Program-made: the position numbers and the translations under genes
The notes under the pieces: model-generated
The model's input: the letters and a program-made list of their open reading frames with translations, nothing else
What the model was told of the DNA's origin: nothing
Database searches by the model: none
Shown here: positions 24,772 to 33,214 of the stretch, piece after piece
Layout of the letters: each line of letters begins with the position of its first letter
How positions within the stretch are numbered: position 1 is the first letter of the stretch
From: J029 sp964482495
GTDB lineage: Bacteria > Planctomycetota > UBA1135
Assembly (NCBI GenBank): GCA_964482495.1
Contig: CAYZXS010000001.1
Span: 124,001-188,000, forward strand
DNA length: 64,000 nt
Direction: 5' to 3'

Positions 24772-27317
24772 TGGCGGCCACCGAGCACCGAGGGACCCAG
24801 CGGCCGGCGCCGCGGCGCAGCGGCAACCCCGCGGTCCTGCTCTCGGTCCTGGGCGCCCTGGCGATCGCCGGCACCCTGATGGGGAGCCCGGTCGTCGCCG
24901 GCGATCCGGCGCCCGCGGGCGCGGCCAGCTGGCGCAGCCTGCCGGAGCTGCAGGACATCGGGATCTCGCTCGCCCTGGTGATCGGCGCCTTCGCCATCTT
25001 CCACCTGTCGCCGCGCCGGCTGCGCTGGCTGGGCATGGGCTTGAGCGCGGCGGCGTCCTTGCGTTACATCGTCTGGCGCGCCACGGCGACCCTGAACTTC
25101 GAGAACGGGGTCAACGGCACCGCCTGCGTGCTGCTGTTCCTGGCCGAGCTCTACACCGTCGGCCTGCTGTTCCTGGGCCACTTCCAGACCTTCGCGCCGC
25201 GCAACCGCATCACCCCGTGGGTGCCGCCGGACGCCCGCTGGCCCTCGGTCGACGTCTTCATCACCACCTACGACGAAGGCGTGGACGTGGTCCGCCGGAC
25301 CGCGGTCGGCTGCAAGGAGCTGCGCTACGCCGGCGAGAAGCAGGTCTGGATCCTCGACGACGGCCGGCGGCCGGCGATGCGCGAGCTCGCGGAGAAGCTG
25401 GGGGTCGGCTACCTCACCCGGCCGGACAACGCCCACGCCAAGGCCGGCAACCTCAACGCCGCGATCCAGCACACCGAGGGCGAGCTGATCGCCCAGTTCG
25501 ACGCCGACCACGTCCCGGTCCGCTCCTTCCTCGAGCGCACCGTGCCCTTCTTCTTCGGCCACGAGGACCTGGCCTTCGTCCAGACGCCGCACAACTTCTA
25601 CAACCCCGACGTCTTCCAGCGCAACCTGCTGGTCGAGGACGCCGTGGCGGGGGAGCGGGACCTGTTCTTCCATGTGCTGCAGCCCGGTAACGACCGCTGG
25701 AACGCGGCCTTCTTCTGCGGCAGCAACGCCGTGCTCAGCCGCGAGGCGCTGGCCGACGTCGGCGGCTTCGCCACGGAGACCATCACCGAGGACGCCCACA
25801 CGGCGCTGCGCCTGCACGCCAAGGGCTGGAAGTCCGCCTATCTCGACGTGCCGCTGGCCGGCGGCTTGGCGGCGGAGACCTACGCCGACGCCCTGACCCA
25901 GCGGCTGCGCTGGGGCATGGGCATGGCCGGCATCCTGAAGGTCGACAACCCGATCACGGTCAAGGGGCTGAGCCTGCCGCAGCGGCTGTGTTACTTCGCG
26001 GCCAGCTTCTTCTTCTTCTTCGGCATCCCGCGGCTGCTGTTCTTCCTGGCGCCGGTGGGCTTCATGCTGCTGAACATCAAGCCGATCGACGCCAGCATCC
26101 TGACCGTGGTGACGATGTTCCTGCCGCACATCCTGGCCGGCTGGTTCGTGGTCAGCGGCGTCAGCCGCAACATCCGCCACACCTTCTGGAGCGAGGTCTA
26201 CGAGTGCGCGGTCGCCTGGCACATGGCGGTGTCGGTGGTCTGGACCTTGTTCACGCGCAAGAAGCTGCCCTTCAAGGTCACGCCCAAGGACGTGCGCCGC
26301 GACCGGGTCAGCTGGAACGCCCGCGCCGCGGTGCCGCAGATGGTGTTGCTGGCCCTGACCCTGGTCTCGCTCGGGGTCGGCGTGCAGCTGTTCCAGCGCG
26401 GCTGGGAGGCCGGCGGCGTCACGGTCATGAACCTGGTCTGGCTGGCTTACAACGCCCTGCTGCTCACCGCGGCCGTCGCGGTCAGCATCGACCGTCCGCA
26501 GCGCCGGTCGGCCCCGCGGCTGCCGGTGCACCTGCCGGCCACCCTGCGTTGGTCGATCCGGGGCAAGCACCTCGAGGTCGACGGCGTCGCGGTCGACCTC
26601 TCCGAGGGCGGCGCCCGGGTCCTCTTGCGCGATGCCGTGCCGCCGGACGTGGAGGTCGAGCTGCTGCTCGGCCAGGGCGCCGAGCGCCTGAGCCTGCCCG
26701 CCGAGCTGGTCTCCTGCCGCCCCGGCGAGGACGGCCTGGTCCACGGCGCCGGCCTGCGTTTCCCCGAGCTCCCCGAAGCCACCCGGATCCAGATCATCCA
26801 GTGGATGTACTGCGACCCGGAGACCTGGAGCCGCGGCCAGGAGCACGCCGCGCCCTGGAAGGCCTTCGTCAAGCTCGCCGGCAGCCCCTTCCGGGCGGTT
26901 CGGACCCAGGAGATCGAGCTCCAGCGGCGGGCGCCGCGCCAGGACGGCCGGCGGCACGCCACCCTGCGCGTCGGGGAAGACGAATCGCGCACCGCCTGGG
27001 TCGAGGACCTCTCGCTCGGCGGCGCCAGGGTCGTCCTGGACAAGGGCCGGCTGAAGCGCGGCCAGACCCTCTCCCTGCTCCTGCCCCTGCGGTCCGGGCA
27101 GAGCCTAGACCTGCAAGTCGAGGTGATGGCTCCGCGCGGCGCCCGAAGTTGGGGCTTGCGCTTCCGCGAGCTGGCCGAGGCGGAACGGGCCGACTTGCTG
27201 TGGGACCTGTTCGTGGCACCGTTGAGCGACCGTCAACAAGCCCGGGTGCTCGAGGCCGTGCCGGCGGCGCCGCCCTTCGGCGCCGACCGGGGCCGGGCCG
27301 CTCGGCCCGCGGGCTGA
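24771..27317 (+). CDS. Cellulose synthase-like BcsA with two PilZ domains
   Basis: This 848-residue membrane family-2 glycosyltransferase has several N-terminal helices, then the GT core: ILDDGRR (about 195), AQFDADHVPV (Asp244 region), FFCGSNAVLSREAL, TITEDAHTALRLH (catalytic Asp) and QRLRWGMGMAG, the product-binding Q-x-x-R-W. Four or more helices follow (about 400-570). Two PilZ domains come next: one about 577-690 with RSAPR and DLSEGGARV, the other about 715-815 with RQDGRR and DLSLGGARV. Both keep the RxxxR and (D/N)xSxxG c-di-GMP motifs; BcsA normally has one. No bcsB or bcsZ is present, so the polymer could be cellulose or another beta-glucan. Confidence 0.88.
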   Translation: MAATEHRGTQRPAPRRSGNPAVLLSVLGALAIAGTLMGSPVVAGDPAPAGAASWRSLPELQDIGISLALVIGAFAIFHLSPRRLRWLGMGLSAAASLRYIVWRATATLNFENGVNGTACVLLFLAELYTVGLLFLGHFQTFAPRNRITPWVPPDARWPSVDVFITTYDEGVDVVRRTAVGCKELRYAGEKQVWILDDGRRPAMRELAEKLGVGYLTRPDNAHAKAGNLNAAIQHTEGELIAQFDADHVPVRSFLERTVPFFFGHEDLAFVQTPHNFYNPDVFQRNLLVEDAVAGERDLFFHVLQPGNDRWNAAFFCGSNAVLSREALADVGGFATETITEDAHTALRLHAKGWKSAYLDVPLAGGLAAETYADALTQRLRWGMGMAGILKVDNPITVKGLSLPQRLCYFAASFFFFFGIPRLLFFLAPVGFMLLNIKPIDASILTVVTMFLPHILAGWFVVSGVSRNIRHTFWSEVYECAVAWHMAVSVVWTLFTRKKLPFKVTPKDVRRDRVSWNARAAVPQMVLLALTLVSLGVGVQLFQRGWEAGGVTVMNLVWLAYNALLLTAAVAVSIDRPQRRSAPRLPVHLPATLRWSIRGKHLEVDGVAVDLSEGGARVLLRDAVPPDVEVELLLGQGAERLSLPAELVSCRPGEDGLVHGAGLRFPELPEATRIQIIQWMYCDPETWSRGQEHAAPWKAFVKLAGSPFRAVRTQEIELQRRAPRQDGRRHATLRVGEDESRTAWVEDLSLGGARVVLDKGRLKRGQTLSLLLPLRSGQSLDLQVEVMAPRGARSWGLRFRELAEAERADLLWDLFVAPLSDRQQARVLEAVPAAPPFGADRGRAARPAG

Positions 27318-27330
27318 GCCCCGACTCCGC

Positions 27331-27336
27331 TAACCT
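27331..27336 (+). promoter_or_regulatory. -10 element (TAACCT, 5 nt from ATG)
   Basis: TAACCT ends 5 nt before the ATG of the second barrel exporter gene, so this gene may have its own promoter in addition to readthrough from the synthase gene 24 bp upstream. Confidence 0.35.
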
Positions 27337-27341
27337 GGGTC

Positions 27342-28991
27342 ATGGTCCGTCGTACGGCCCCCTCCCTGCTCCTCGCCGCCCTGCTCCTGTCCGGCATCGC
27401 CGCCGCGCAGGACCCCGAAGTCGTTTCCCCCGCCCGCGACGCCCTGGCCGCCGGCCGCGCCGCCCTGGAGGAGGGCGACCTGCCGCTGGCCGAGCAGCGC
27501 TTCCGCGAGGCGATCGGCGCCGGCGTCGCCGAAGGCTGGGCCGGGCTGGCCGAGCTGCACCGCCTCGAGGGCGACCTGGAGGCCGCCGCCGACGCCATGT
27601 GGGAGCTGCACGGCGCCCGCCCCGGCGACCTCGAGGTCAAGCGCCAGCTCGCGGCGCTGCTGGCAAGGATGCCCGGGCACGAGTGGGAGTCCTTCCCGCT
27701 GCACGCGGAGCTGGTCGAGCAGCTGCCCCGAGACCCGGCGCTGCGCCTGGAGCTAGCGCGGCTGCAGTCGGTCCTCGGCTGGCACGACGACGCTCGGGAC
27801 AACTACGCCCTGGTCGCCGCCAGCGACCCGCCGGCGGAGCTGCTGCTGGTGGCGGAGCTCGGCCTGGCCGACGACTACAACCGCGCCGGCCTGCGCCACC
27901 GGGCGGAGGAGATCTACCGCCGCCACCTCGAGCCCCAGCCGCACCCGCTGGCGCTGCGCGGCCTGGCGGACCTCGAGCTCCGGCAAGGCCGGGCGGCCGC
28001 GGCGGAGGCGCTCTACGAGCAGGTCCTGGACCTCGACCCGGACGACTTCGAGGCCCGCGAGCGGGTCAAGTCCGCCCGCGCCGCCCGCGGACCCAAGGTG
28101 TTCGTGCGCGCCCAGAGCTACTCCGGCAGCGACGACTGGAGCCGGGCCAAGCTGCTCGGCGGCGCCGACTTCAGCCTCGGCGGCGACACCCGCTATCAGG
28201 TCGGCGTGGAGCACGCCCGCTTCGAGGACGGCGCCGGCCGCGAGCTGGAGCGCAACTCCCTGGTCCTGCGCGGCGAGTGGCGCCCCGACCCCTTCGTCCG
28301 GATCCACGCCGACCTGCAGAGCGGCGACCAGGGCGGGGGATCGAACCCGCGCGGCGGCGTCGGCGTCTTCTACGAGCCGACCGAGTCGGCCGTGTTCCGC
28401 GGCGGCTACCGCCACGATGACTTCCTCGACCCGGCCGACCCGCTGGCCTTCGACCGCCGCAACCACGCCACCGACCTGCGGCTGCACTCGGCGCTGGGCC
28501 TGCAGTCCGAGACCTTCTACGCCGCCGCCGCCTACACGCCGCCCGGCAGCTTCGGCTTCGCCGGATCGGCCGAAGGGGGCACCATCCAGGACCAGAACAA
28601 CCGCAGCGAGCTGCACCTGCAGGTCCACCACAGCACCGCGGTCGGGGCCGGCTGGCGAGTGACGCCGCGCGGCTACTACCACCGCAAGCACTACCAGTCT
28701 GCCGCCGCGACCTACTTCTCGCCCAGCAACCTCGAATCGTGGGGAGCGGGCTGCGAGCTGGCCGCCTGGAGCTACGACCACCAGCGCGAGTTCTCGCTCG
28801 ACTTCGCCGGCTTCTACCAGCCCTCGGGGGTCGAGGACTGGGGCTTCCAGGCCGACCTCGGCTTCCAGCAGCAGCTCGGTGACGCCAGCGCCCTCGTGCT
28901 CGGCGCGAGCTGGCTCAGCACTCCCGAGCGGGCGCCGGCCCCGGTGCTGCGCTCGGTGGCGGTGATGGCCGGACTGGCGATCGCCTTCTAG
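27342..28991 (+). CDS. Second TPR/outer-membrane barrel exporter, paralogue of the upstream one
   Basis: The 549-residue protein has a signal peptide (1-22), TPR-like repeats (about 30-245, for example DLELRQGRAAAAEALYEQVL) and a C-terminal barrel ending in LAIAF. It shares motifs with the 23038-24771 protein in the same order: DLDPDDFEA versus LEDPDDFAA, TYFSPSNLESWGAG versus QYFSPSGLESWGSG, and FYQPSGVEDWG versus FFQPSGVSSWG. The two clearly come from a duplication that now flanks the BcsA-like gene. Whether they act on the same polymer, under different conditions, or as a mixed pore is not known. The stop shares CTAG with the convergent neighbour. Confidence 0.82.
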   Translation: MVRRTAPSLLLAALLLSGIAAAQDPEVVSPARDALAAGRAALEEGDLPLAEQRFREAIGAGVAEGWAGLAELHRLEGDLEAAADAMWELHGARPGDLEVKRQLAALLARMPGHEWESFPLHAELVEQLPRDPALRLELARLQSVLGWHDDARDNYALVAASDPPAELLLVAELGLADDYNRAGLRHRAEEIYRRHLEPQPHPLALRGLADLELRQGRAAAAEALYEQVLDLDPDDFEARERVKSARAARGPKVFVRAQSYSGSDDWSRAKLLGGADFSLGGDTRYQVGVEHARFEDGAGRELERNSLVLRGEWRPDPFVRIHADLQSGDQGGGSNPRGGVGVFYEPTESAVFRGGYRHDDFLDPADPLAFDRRNHATDLRLHSALGLQSETFYAAAAYTPPGSFGFAGSAEGGTIQDQNNRSELHLQVHHSTAVGAGWRVTPRGYYHRKHYQSAAATYFSPSNLESWGAGCELAAWSYDHQREFSLDFAGFYQPSGVEDWGFQADLGFQQQLGDASALVLGASWLSTPERAPAPVLRSVAVMAGLAIAF

Positions 28992-30013
28992 CCGCCGGCG
29001 GCGGCCGCCCGGCGCAGCTCGTCGAGCCGCCGGGCCAGCTCCTCGGGGTGCAGGGCCAGGGGCTCGCCCAAGCGGACGGCCCCGTGGCCGGCGGCGGTGA
29101 CCGGCACCGAGACCAGGCCTTGCTCCAGGAGCTCGGCGGCGAAGGCCATGCGCTCCGGAGAGCCGCAGACGTGGGGTTGCCGGATCGGGCCCGGCAGGGG
29201 CGGGGCGCCCGGACTCCGGGTCAGGGCCTGGTATTCCAGCCAGTAGGCCTCGAGCCGCCGGGCAGCCAGGGCGGAGCCGTGATCGAGCCCGCCCGCGGGC
29301 CACTGCTCGTAGTTCGCCGCGGTCCAGGGCAGGACGAAGGCGGCGACCGGGCCGTAGCCGGGGCCGAGGAGGTCTTCGACCCACGCCGCCACCCGCTGGA
29401 TGGTCGAACCCAGCCGGATCGAGGCGGCGTCCACCTCCGGGTGGCCAGCGCGGGCGGCGATGGCCACCAGGTCCGCCTCGGGGATCCACCACTCGGGCTC
29501 CTCGGCGCCGGGGCGGTGCTCGGCCTGGACCATGAGGTCGACCGAGGCCTCGATCACCCAGGCCGAGAGGTCGGGGTCGAGGCAGGCGAGGTCCTGGTCA
29601 TGCGCCCGGCCGAGGAAGGCCTGCGGCCCGAAGTGCCAGGGTTCGTCCATGGCGCCGTGGGCCACCAGGCCGCACAGATAGGCGTAGAGCCGCTCGGCGT
29701 GCGGACTCCAGGGTTCGCCGTAGACGTCGTGCAGGTAGCCCGCGGCGACGGTGTGGTAGGGCGCCCAGTGGGAGTCCTCAGCCGCCTGGCTGGTGGCCGG
29801 CCACAGGTAACCCCAGTCGGGGTAGACCGCTCCGACGCGCAGCTCCTGGGGGTGGGCCGCGAGGACGGCCGCCAGCTCCGGGAAGGCGAAGGCGTCGACC
29901 TCGGCCCGGGCGCGGTCCGCGGACTCGAAGTGGGTCGAGATCCCGGAGGCGACCAGGCCGCTGCCGGCCAGGGCGAGCAGCAGAAGGGCCATGAGGTGGC
30001 GGCGGAAGGACAT
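28988..30013 (-). CDS. Secreted zinc-dependent phospholipase C/S1-P1 nuclease-fold protein
   Basis: This 341-residue exported protein has a signal peptide at about 1-22. The core resembles the zinc-dependent phospholipase C / GPI-PLD N-terminal family. It shows GISTHFE (candidate first His ligand), GAVYPDWGYLWP, WAPYHTVAAGYLHDVYG and LCGLVAHGAMDEPWHFG, a pattern of His and Asp residues spaced as trinuclear zinc ligands. The helical C-terminal half is less conserved. It probably acts on lipids outside the cytoplasm, but the substrate is unproven. Its -10 box overlaps that of the divergent uspA-type gene. Confidence 0.72.
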   Translation of the reverse strand: MSFRRHLMALLLLALAGSGLVASGISTHFESADRARAEVDAFAFPELAAVLAAHPQELRVGAVYPDWGYLWPATSQAAEDSHWAPYHTVAAGYLHDVYGEPWSPHAERLYAYLCGLVAHGAMDEPWHFGPQAFLGRAHDQDLACLDPDLSAWVIEASVDLMVQAEHRPGAEEPEWWIPEADLVAIAARAGHPEVDAASIRLGSTIQRVAAWVEDLLGPGYGPVAAFVLPWTAANYEQWPAGGLDHGSALAARRLEAYWLEYQALTRSPGAPPLPGPIRQPHVCGSPERMAFAAELLEQGLVSVPVTAAGHGAVRLGEPLALHPEELARRLDELRRAAAAGG

Positions 30014-30019
30014 GCTGCG

Positions 30020-30029
30020 ATTCTATGAT
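30020..30029. promoter_or_regulatory. Overlapping divergent -10 elements
   Basis: Minus-strand TAGAAT (30020-30025) ends 6 nt before the ATG at 30013. Plus-strand TATGAT (30024-30029) faces the UspA gene, 25 nt before its preferred ATG. The two boxes share two bases, so polymerase could occupy only one at a time. The plus box is less certain. Confidence 0.45.
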
Positions 30030-30054
30030 GCGGCGCCTGACCGGCCGCTGCTCC

Positions 30055-30558
30055 ATGTCCGCGCCCCCTCCTGATCCCGCCGCTCCCGTCCTGGTCCCGG
30101 TGGACTTCTCCGCCGGCAGCGCCGCCGCCCTCCAATGGGCGGCTCAGTACGCTCGTCGGTCGCGCCTGCCACTGGTGATCCTGCACGTGGTCCACGACCC
30201 CGGGGCCGCCCCCGGCTCCTACGCGCCGCGCGAGGCCGGAGAGGGGCTGCGACCGCTCGACGACGTCGGCCGGGAGCTGCTCGAGGAGTTCCTGGCCGAG
30301 TGCCGCGAGCGGGACCCGGACCTGCCGACCGCGGGAGAGGTCCGGCTCGAGATGGCGGTCGGCCTGCCCGCCAACCGCATCCTCGAGGTGGCCCAGGCCC
30401 TCGGCGCCGGCCACATCGTCATGGGCAGCCGCGGCCGCACCGGGCTCTCCCGGCTGCTGCTGGGGTCCAAGGCCGAGCGGGTCGTCCAGCTGTCGCCGGT
30501 GCCGGTGACCATCGTCAAGGTCGCCGCGGCCGCGGACCCGGAGGTGCCGGCGCCGTGA
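30055..30558 (+). CDS. Universal stress protein, UspA family
   Basis: The 167-residue single-domain UspA protein opens with PVLVPVDFSAGSAAAL. It ends with the ATP-binding signature GSRGRTGLSRLLLGSKAE (G-2x-G-9x-G-S), so it is likely an ATP-binding type. I preferred ATG 30055 over 30025/30028 because it places the first strand normally and leaves room for a leader after the -10. Its stop overlaps the GTG of the Na/Pi cotransporter (GTGA), so the two are translationally coupled, suggesting stress-linked phosphate or anion transport. Confidence 0.88.
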   Translation: MSAPPPDPAAPVLVPVDFSAGSAAALQWAAQYARRSRLPLVILHVVHDPGAAPGSYAPREAGEGLRPLDDVGRELLEEFLAECRERDPDLPTAGEVRLEMAVGLPANRILEVAQALGAGHIVMGSRGRTGLSRLLLGSKAERVVQLSPVPVTIVKVAAAADPEVPAP

Positions 30559-32207
30559 TCGCCGCGCCCGCCGCCGAGCTCGAGACCTTCCCGGTCGCCA
30601 TGGAGCTGCTGGGGGGCCTGGCCCTGTTCCTGTTCGGCATGGAGCTCCTGGCCGACTCCCTCAAGGCCGTGGCCGGCGAGCGGATGAAGAGCATCCTGGC
30701 GCGGCTGACCTCCAACCGGATCATGGGGGTGCTGACGGGCGGCTTCGTCACCGCCGTGATCCAGTCCAGCTCGGTGACCACGGTGCTGGTTGTAGGTTTC
30801 ATCTCCGCGGGGTTGATGTCCTTGTCGCAGGCCATCGGCGTGATCTTCGGGGCCAACATCGGCACCACGATCACGGCCCAGATCATCGCCTTCAAGGTCA
30901 CCCACTACGCCCTCTTGCTGGTCGCGCTCGGCTACGGCTTGGTGTTCTTCTCCCGCGGCGAAGCCTGGAAGCAGCACGGCAAGGGCCTGCTCGGCCTGGG
31001 CTTGGTCTTCTTCGGCATGCACGTGATGGGGGACTCGATGGTGCCGCTGCGCGACCACGCGCCCTTCCTGAGCTGGATGGCCGAGATGGAGCACCCGATG
31101 CTCGGCATCCTGGCCGGGGCGGCCTTCACCGCCCTGGTCCAGTCCAGCTCGGCCACTACCGGGGTGGTGATCGTGTTCGCCAGCCAGGGCCTGGTCACGC
31201 TGCCGGCCGGCATCGCCCTGATCTTCGGTGCCAACATCGGGACCTGCGTCACGGCCTTGCTGGCGAGCATCGGCCGCCCCCGCGAGGCGGTGCGAGCCGC
31301 GGTGGCGCACATCTTGTTCCAGGTCCTGGGGGTGCTGGTCTGGCTGGCCTTCATCAAGGAGCTGGCCAGCCTGGTGGGGGAGCTGTCGACGGACGCTCCG
31401 CGCCAGATCGCCCACGCCCACACCATCTTCAACGTCAGCAGCACGGTCCTTTTCCTGCCGATGGCGGGCTTCCTCGCCCGGTTCATCGAGTGGCTGGTGC
31501 CCGACCGTCCCATCGCCGAGGAGGAGCTGGTCCGGGCCAAGTACCTGGACGAGGACCTGGTCACGACCCCGGCGCTGGCCTTGGACCGGGCGCGGCTCGA
31601 GATCCTGCACATGGGCGACGCCGCTAGCGACATGCTGCGGCGGATCTTCCCGGCGCTGACCACCGGCAGCGAGCAGGACCTGGAGGAGATCGAGCGCCTC
31701 GACGACCGGGTGGACGCCCTGCACGGGCACATCGTCACCTACCTCGGCCGGATCAGCCGCACCCGCCTCACCGACGGCCAGATGGCCGAGTTCCTGAAGC
31801 TGATGGAAGCCGCCAACAGCCTCGAGAACATCGGCGACATCGTCGAAACCAACCTGGTCCAGCTCGGTCGCTCCCGGATCGAGCAGCGGCTGCGGATCAG
31901 CGACGCCACCCGAGAGGTGCTGCAGGAGTTCCACCACGCGGTGGGCAAGGCCCTCGACCAAGCGCTGCTGGCGGTGACCCAGAAGAACCCCGAGGCCGCC
32001 CGGGAGGTGCTCCAGCGCAAGGCCGAGATCCGCTCCTTGGCCAACTCGGCGGCCCTGCACGAGGCCAAGCGGCTGGTCGCGGAGGAGCCCAATCGACTGC
32101 CGGCCTACACGCTCGAGATCGACACCCTCGAGAACCTCAAGCGGGTCTACTACTTCTGCCGCCGGATGGCACGCGCTGGCATCCCCGAGAGCGCCGAACT
32201 TTCCTGA
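30555..32207 (+). CDS. Na/Pi cotransporter (NptA/PNaS family) with PhoU-like C-domain
   Basis: The 550-residue membrane protein has two inverted NaPi-II repeats, each with the QSSS signature: VIQSSSVTTVLVVG near 64-77 and LVQSSSATTGVVIV near 194-207. Each is followed by IFGANIGT. About eight or nine helices span residues 10-320. The C-terminal ~220 residues are helical and PhoU-like (LMEAANSLENIGDIVETNL, EEIERLDDRVDALHGH). The family imports phosphate with sodium; the PhoU-like tail may sense phosphate status. GTG 30555 overlaps the UspA stop; ATG 30600 is a possible alternative. Confidence 0.9.
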   Translation: MIAAPAAELETFPVAMELLGGLALFLFGMELLADSLKAVAGERMKSILARLTSNRIMGVLTGGFVTAVIQSSSVTTVLVVGFISAGLMSLSQAIGVIFGANIGTTITAQIIAFKVTHYALLLVALGYGLVFFSRGEAWKQHGKGLLGLGLVFFGMHVMGDSMVPLRDHAPFLSWMAEMEHPMLGILAGAAFTALVQSSSATTGVVIVFASQGLVTLPAGIALIFGANIGTCVTALLASIGRPREAVRAAVAHILFQVLGVLVWLAFIKELASLVGELSTDAPRQIAHAHTIFNVSSTVLFLPMAGFLARFIEWLVPDRPIAEEELVRAKYLDEDLVTTPALALDRARLEILHMGDAASDMLRRIFPALTTGSEQDLEEIERLDDRVDALHGHIVTYLGRISRTRLTDGQMAEFLKLMEAANSLENIGDIVETNLVQLGRSRIEQRLRISDATREVLQEFHHAVGKALDQALLAVTQKNPEAAREVLQRKAEIRSLANSAALHEAKRLVAEEPNRLPAYTLEIDTLENLKRVYYFCRRMARAGIPESAELS

Positions 32208-32297
32208 ATTTCGGGGGGGGGAGAGCCGCGGCGGGGGTCGATGGAAGGAATACCCCGCCGGCTCGGCCTACGCTCAGGCGCTGCCGTCGGAATATCC

Positions 32298-32699
32298 ATG
32301 CCTATGAATTCCACAGGTCCCCAGCGGGTCCTCGTCGTCGACGACGACCCGGAGATCCTCTCCACCTTGCTCAGCTTGCTCCGGACCACCGGCTTCGACA
32401 CCGAAGGGGCGTCGACCGGTCGGACGGCGCTCACCATGCTGCAGGAGCACCGCTTTGACTTCTTGCTCCTCGACGTGGTCCTGCCCGACATCGACGGCCT
32501 CGAGGTCCTCCGGCGGATTCGCGGCTCGAGTAGGAAGCCGGAAATCCTGGTGATGAGCTCCGGCGGCACCCTCGACGGCATGGATTATCTGCGGATGGCG
32601 CAGGATCTGGGGGCGGATCACGTCCTCGAGAAGCCTTTCCCGCCGAAAACCCTGATGAAACTCCTGCGCCGGGAAGAGCAGGACCGCCCGGCGACCTAG
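32298..32699 (+). CDS. Stand-alone receiver-domain response regulator
   Basis: This 133-residue CheY-like receiver has no output domain. The acidic pocket is VVDDDPEI, the phosphoacceptor lies in FLLLDVVLPDIDG (Asp about 54), the switch region is VMSSGGTLD and the Lys motif is LEKPFPP. It shares the unusual Ser-Gly-Gly switch and the YLxxAxxLGADxVxxKPF ending with the receiver at 37639-38007. It probably relays phosphate from one of the nearby kinases to the PilZ-methyltransferase or an unlinked target. ATG 32298 is preferred over 32241; 32304 is possible. Confidence 0.87.
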   Translation: MPMNSTGPQRVLVVDDDPEILSTLLSLLRTTGFDTEGASTGRTALTMLQEHRFDFLLLDVVLPDIDGLEVLRRIRGSSRKPEILVMSSGGTLDGMDYLRMAQDLGADHVLEKPFPPKTLMKLLRREEQDRPAT

Positions 32700-33214
32700 G
32701 GCAACGCCGACCTCCTCGCCGGCCAGCGACACCGACCCCGGCATCCGATGGGGCATGCCCCGATTTCTCCGGTCGCCGCAGGGAGGAATTGGGTGAAGCT
32801 AACAAGCCTCTCTTTTTCAGTCACTTCCGCATCGATTTTTTTGCGCGTTGGGCCGGTGTCGGCCTGACCGAGGGGTTGCCGGAGCAGGCCGCCGCGATGC
32901 CGTTTCCGATTTCCAGAAATTTCTGAGACAACGCGGGGGCTGCGGGATGAACCGAAATGAGGGCGCTGGCCTCCGCGGGCCATCATTCCCGCCGAGACCC
33001 GGGCAAATTCCGTCTCATGCATGACGATTCCAAGCAGGTTCCCCCTTCGATCCTCCCCGCTCCTTCCTGGAACCCGGCGCCTCCTCTCCGCCCTGCTCTC
33101 ACCAGAGAGCCGGAAGCGGCCCGGACCAGGCGGGATCATCCCTGCGTGGAACCGACCACTGACCAAACCGGTTCGCTGGACTTGACCCGTGCCAGCTACC
33201 CGGAACGACCCCCC
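32700..33214. other. 515-bp non-coding region with a 12-bp palindrome
   Basis: This is the longest stretch without a credible gene and is visibly richer in A/T than its surroundings. It contains GGGGCATGCCCC at 32750-32761 (a possible weak terminator for the receiver gene), a seven-T run near 32836-32842 and the perfect palindrome CAGAAATTTCTG at 32914-32925. The reading frame of the next gene extends upstream to 32957 but the residues look non-coding. Probably a regulated promoter region; nothing else is recognised. Confidence 0.5.

Noticed and set aside
32957..33214. N-terminal extension of the PilZ-methyltransferase
   Set aside because: The extra 86 residues look non-coding, the region is AT-richer and a normal ATG lies at 33215.
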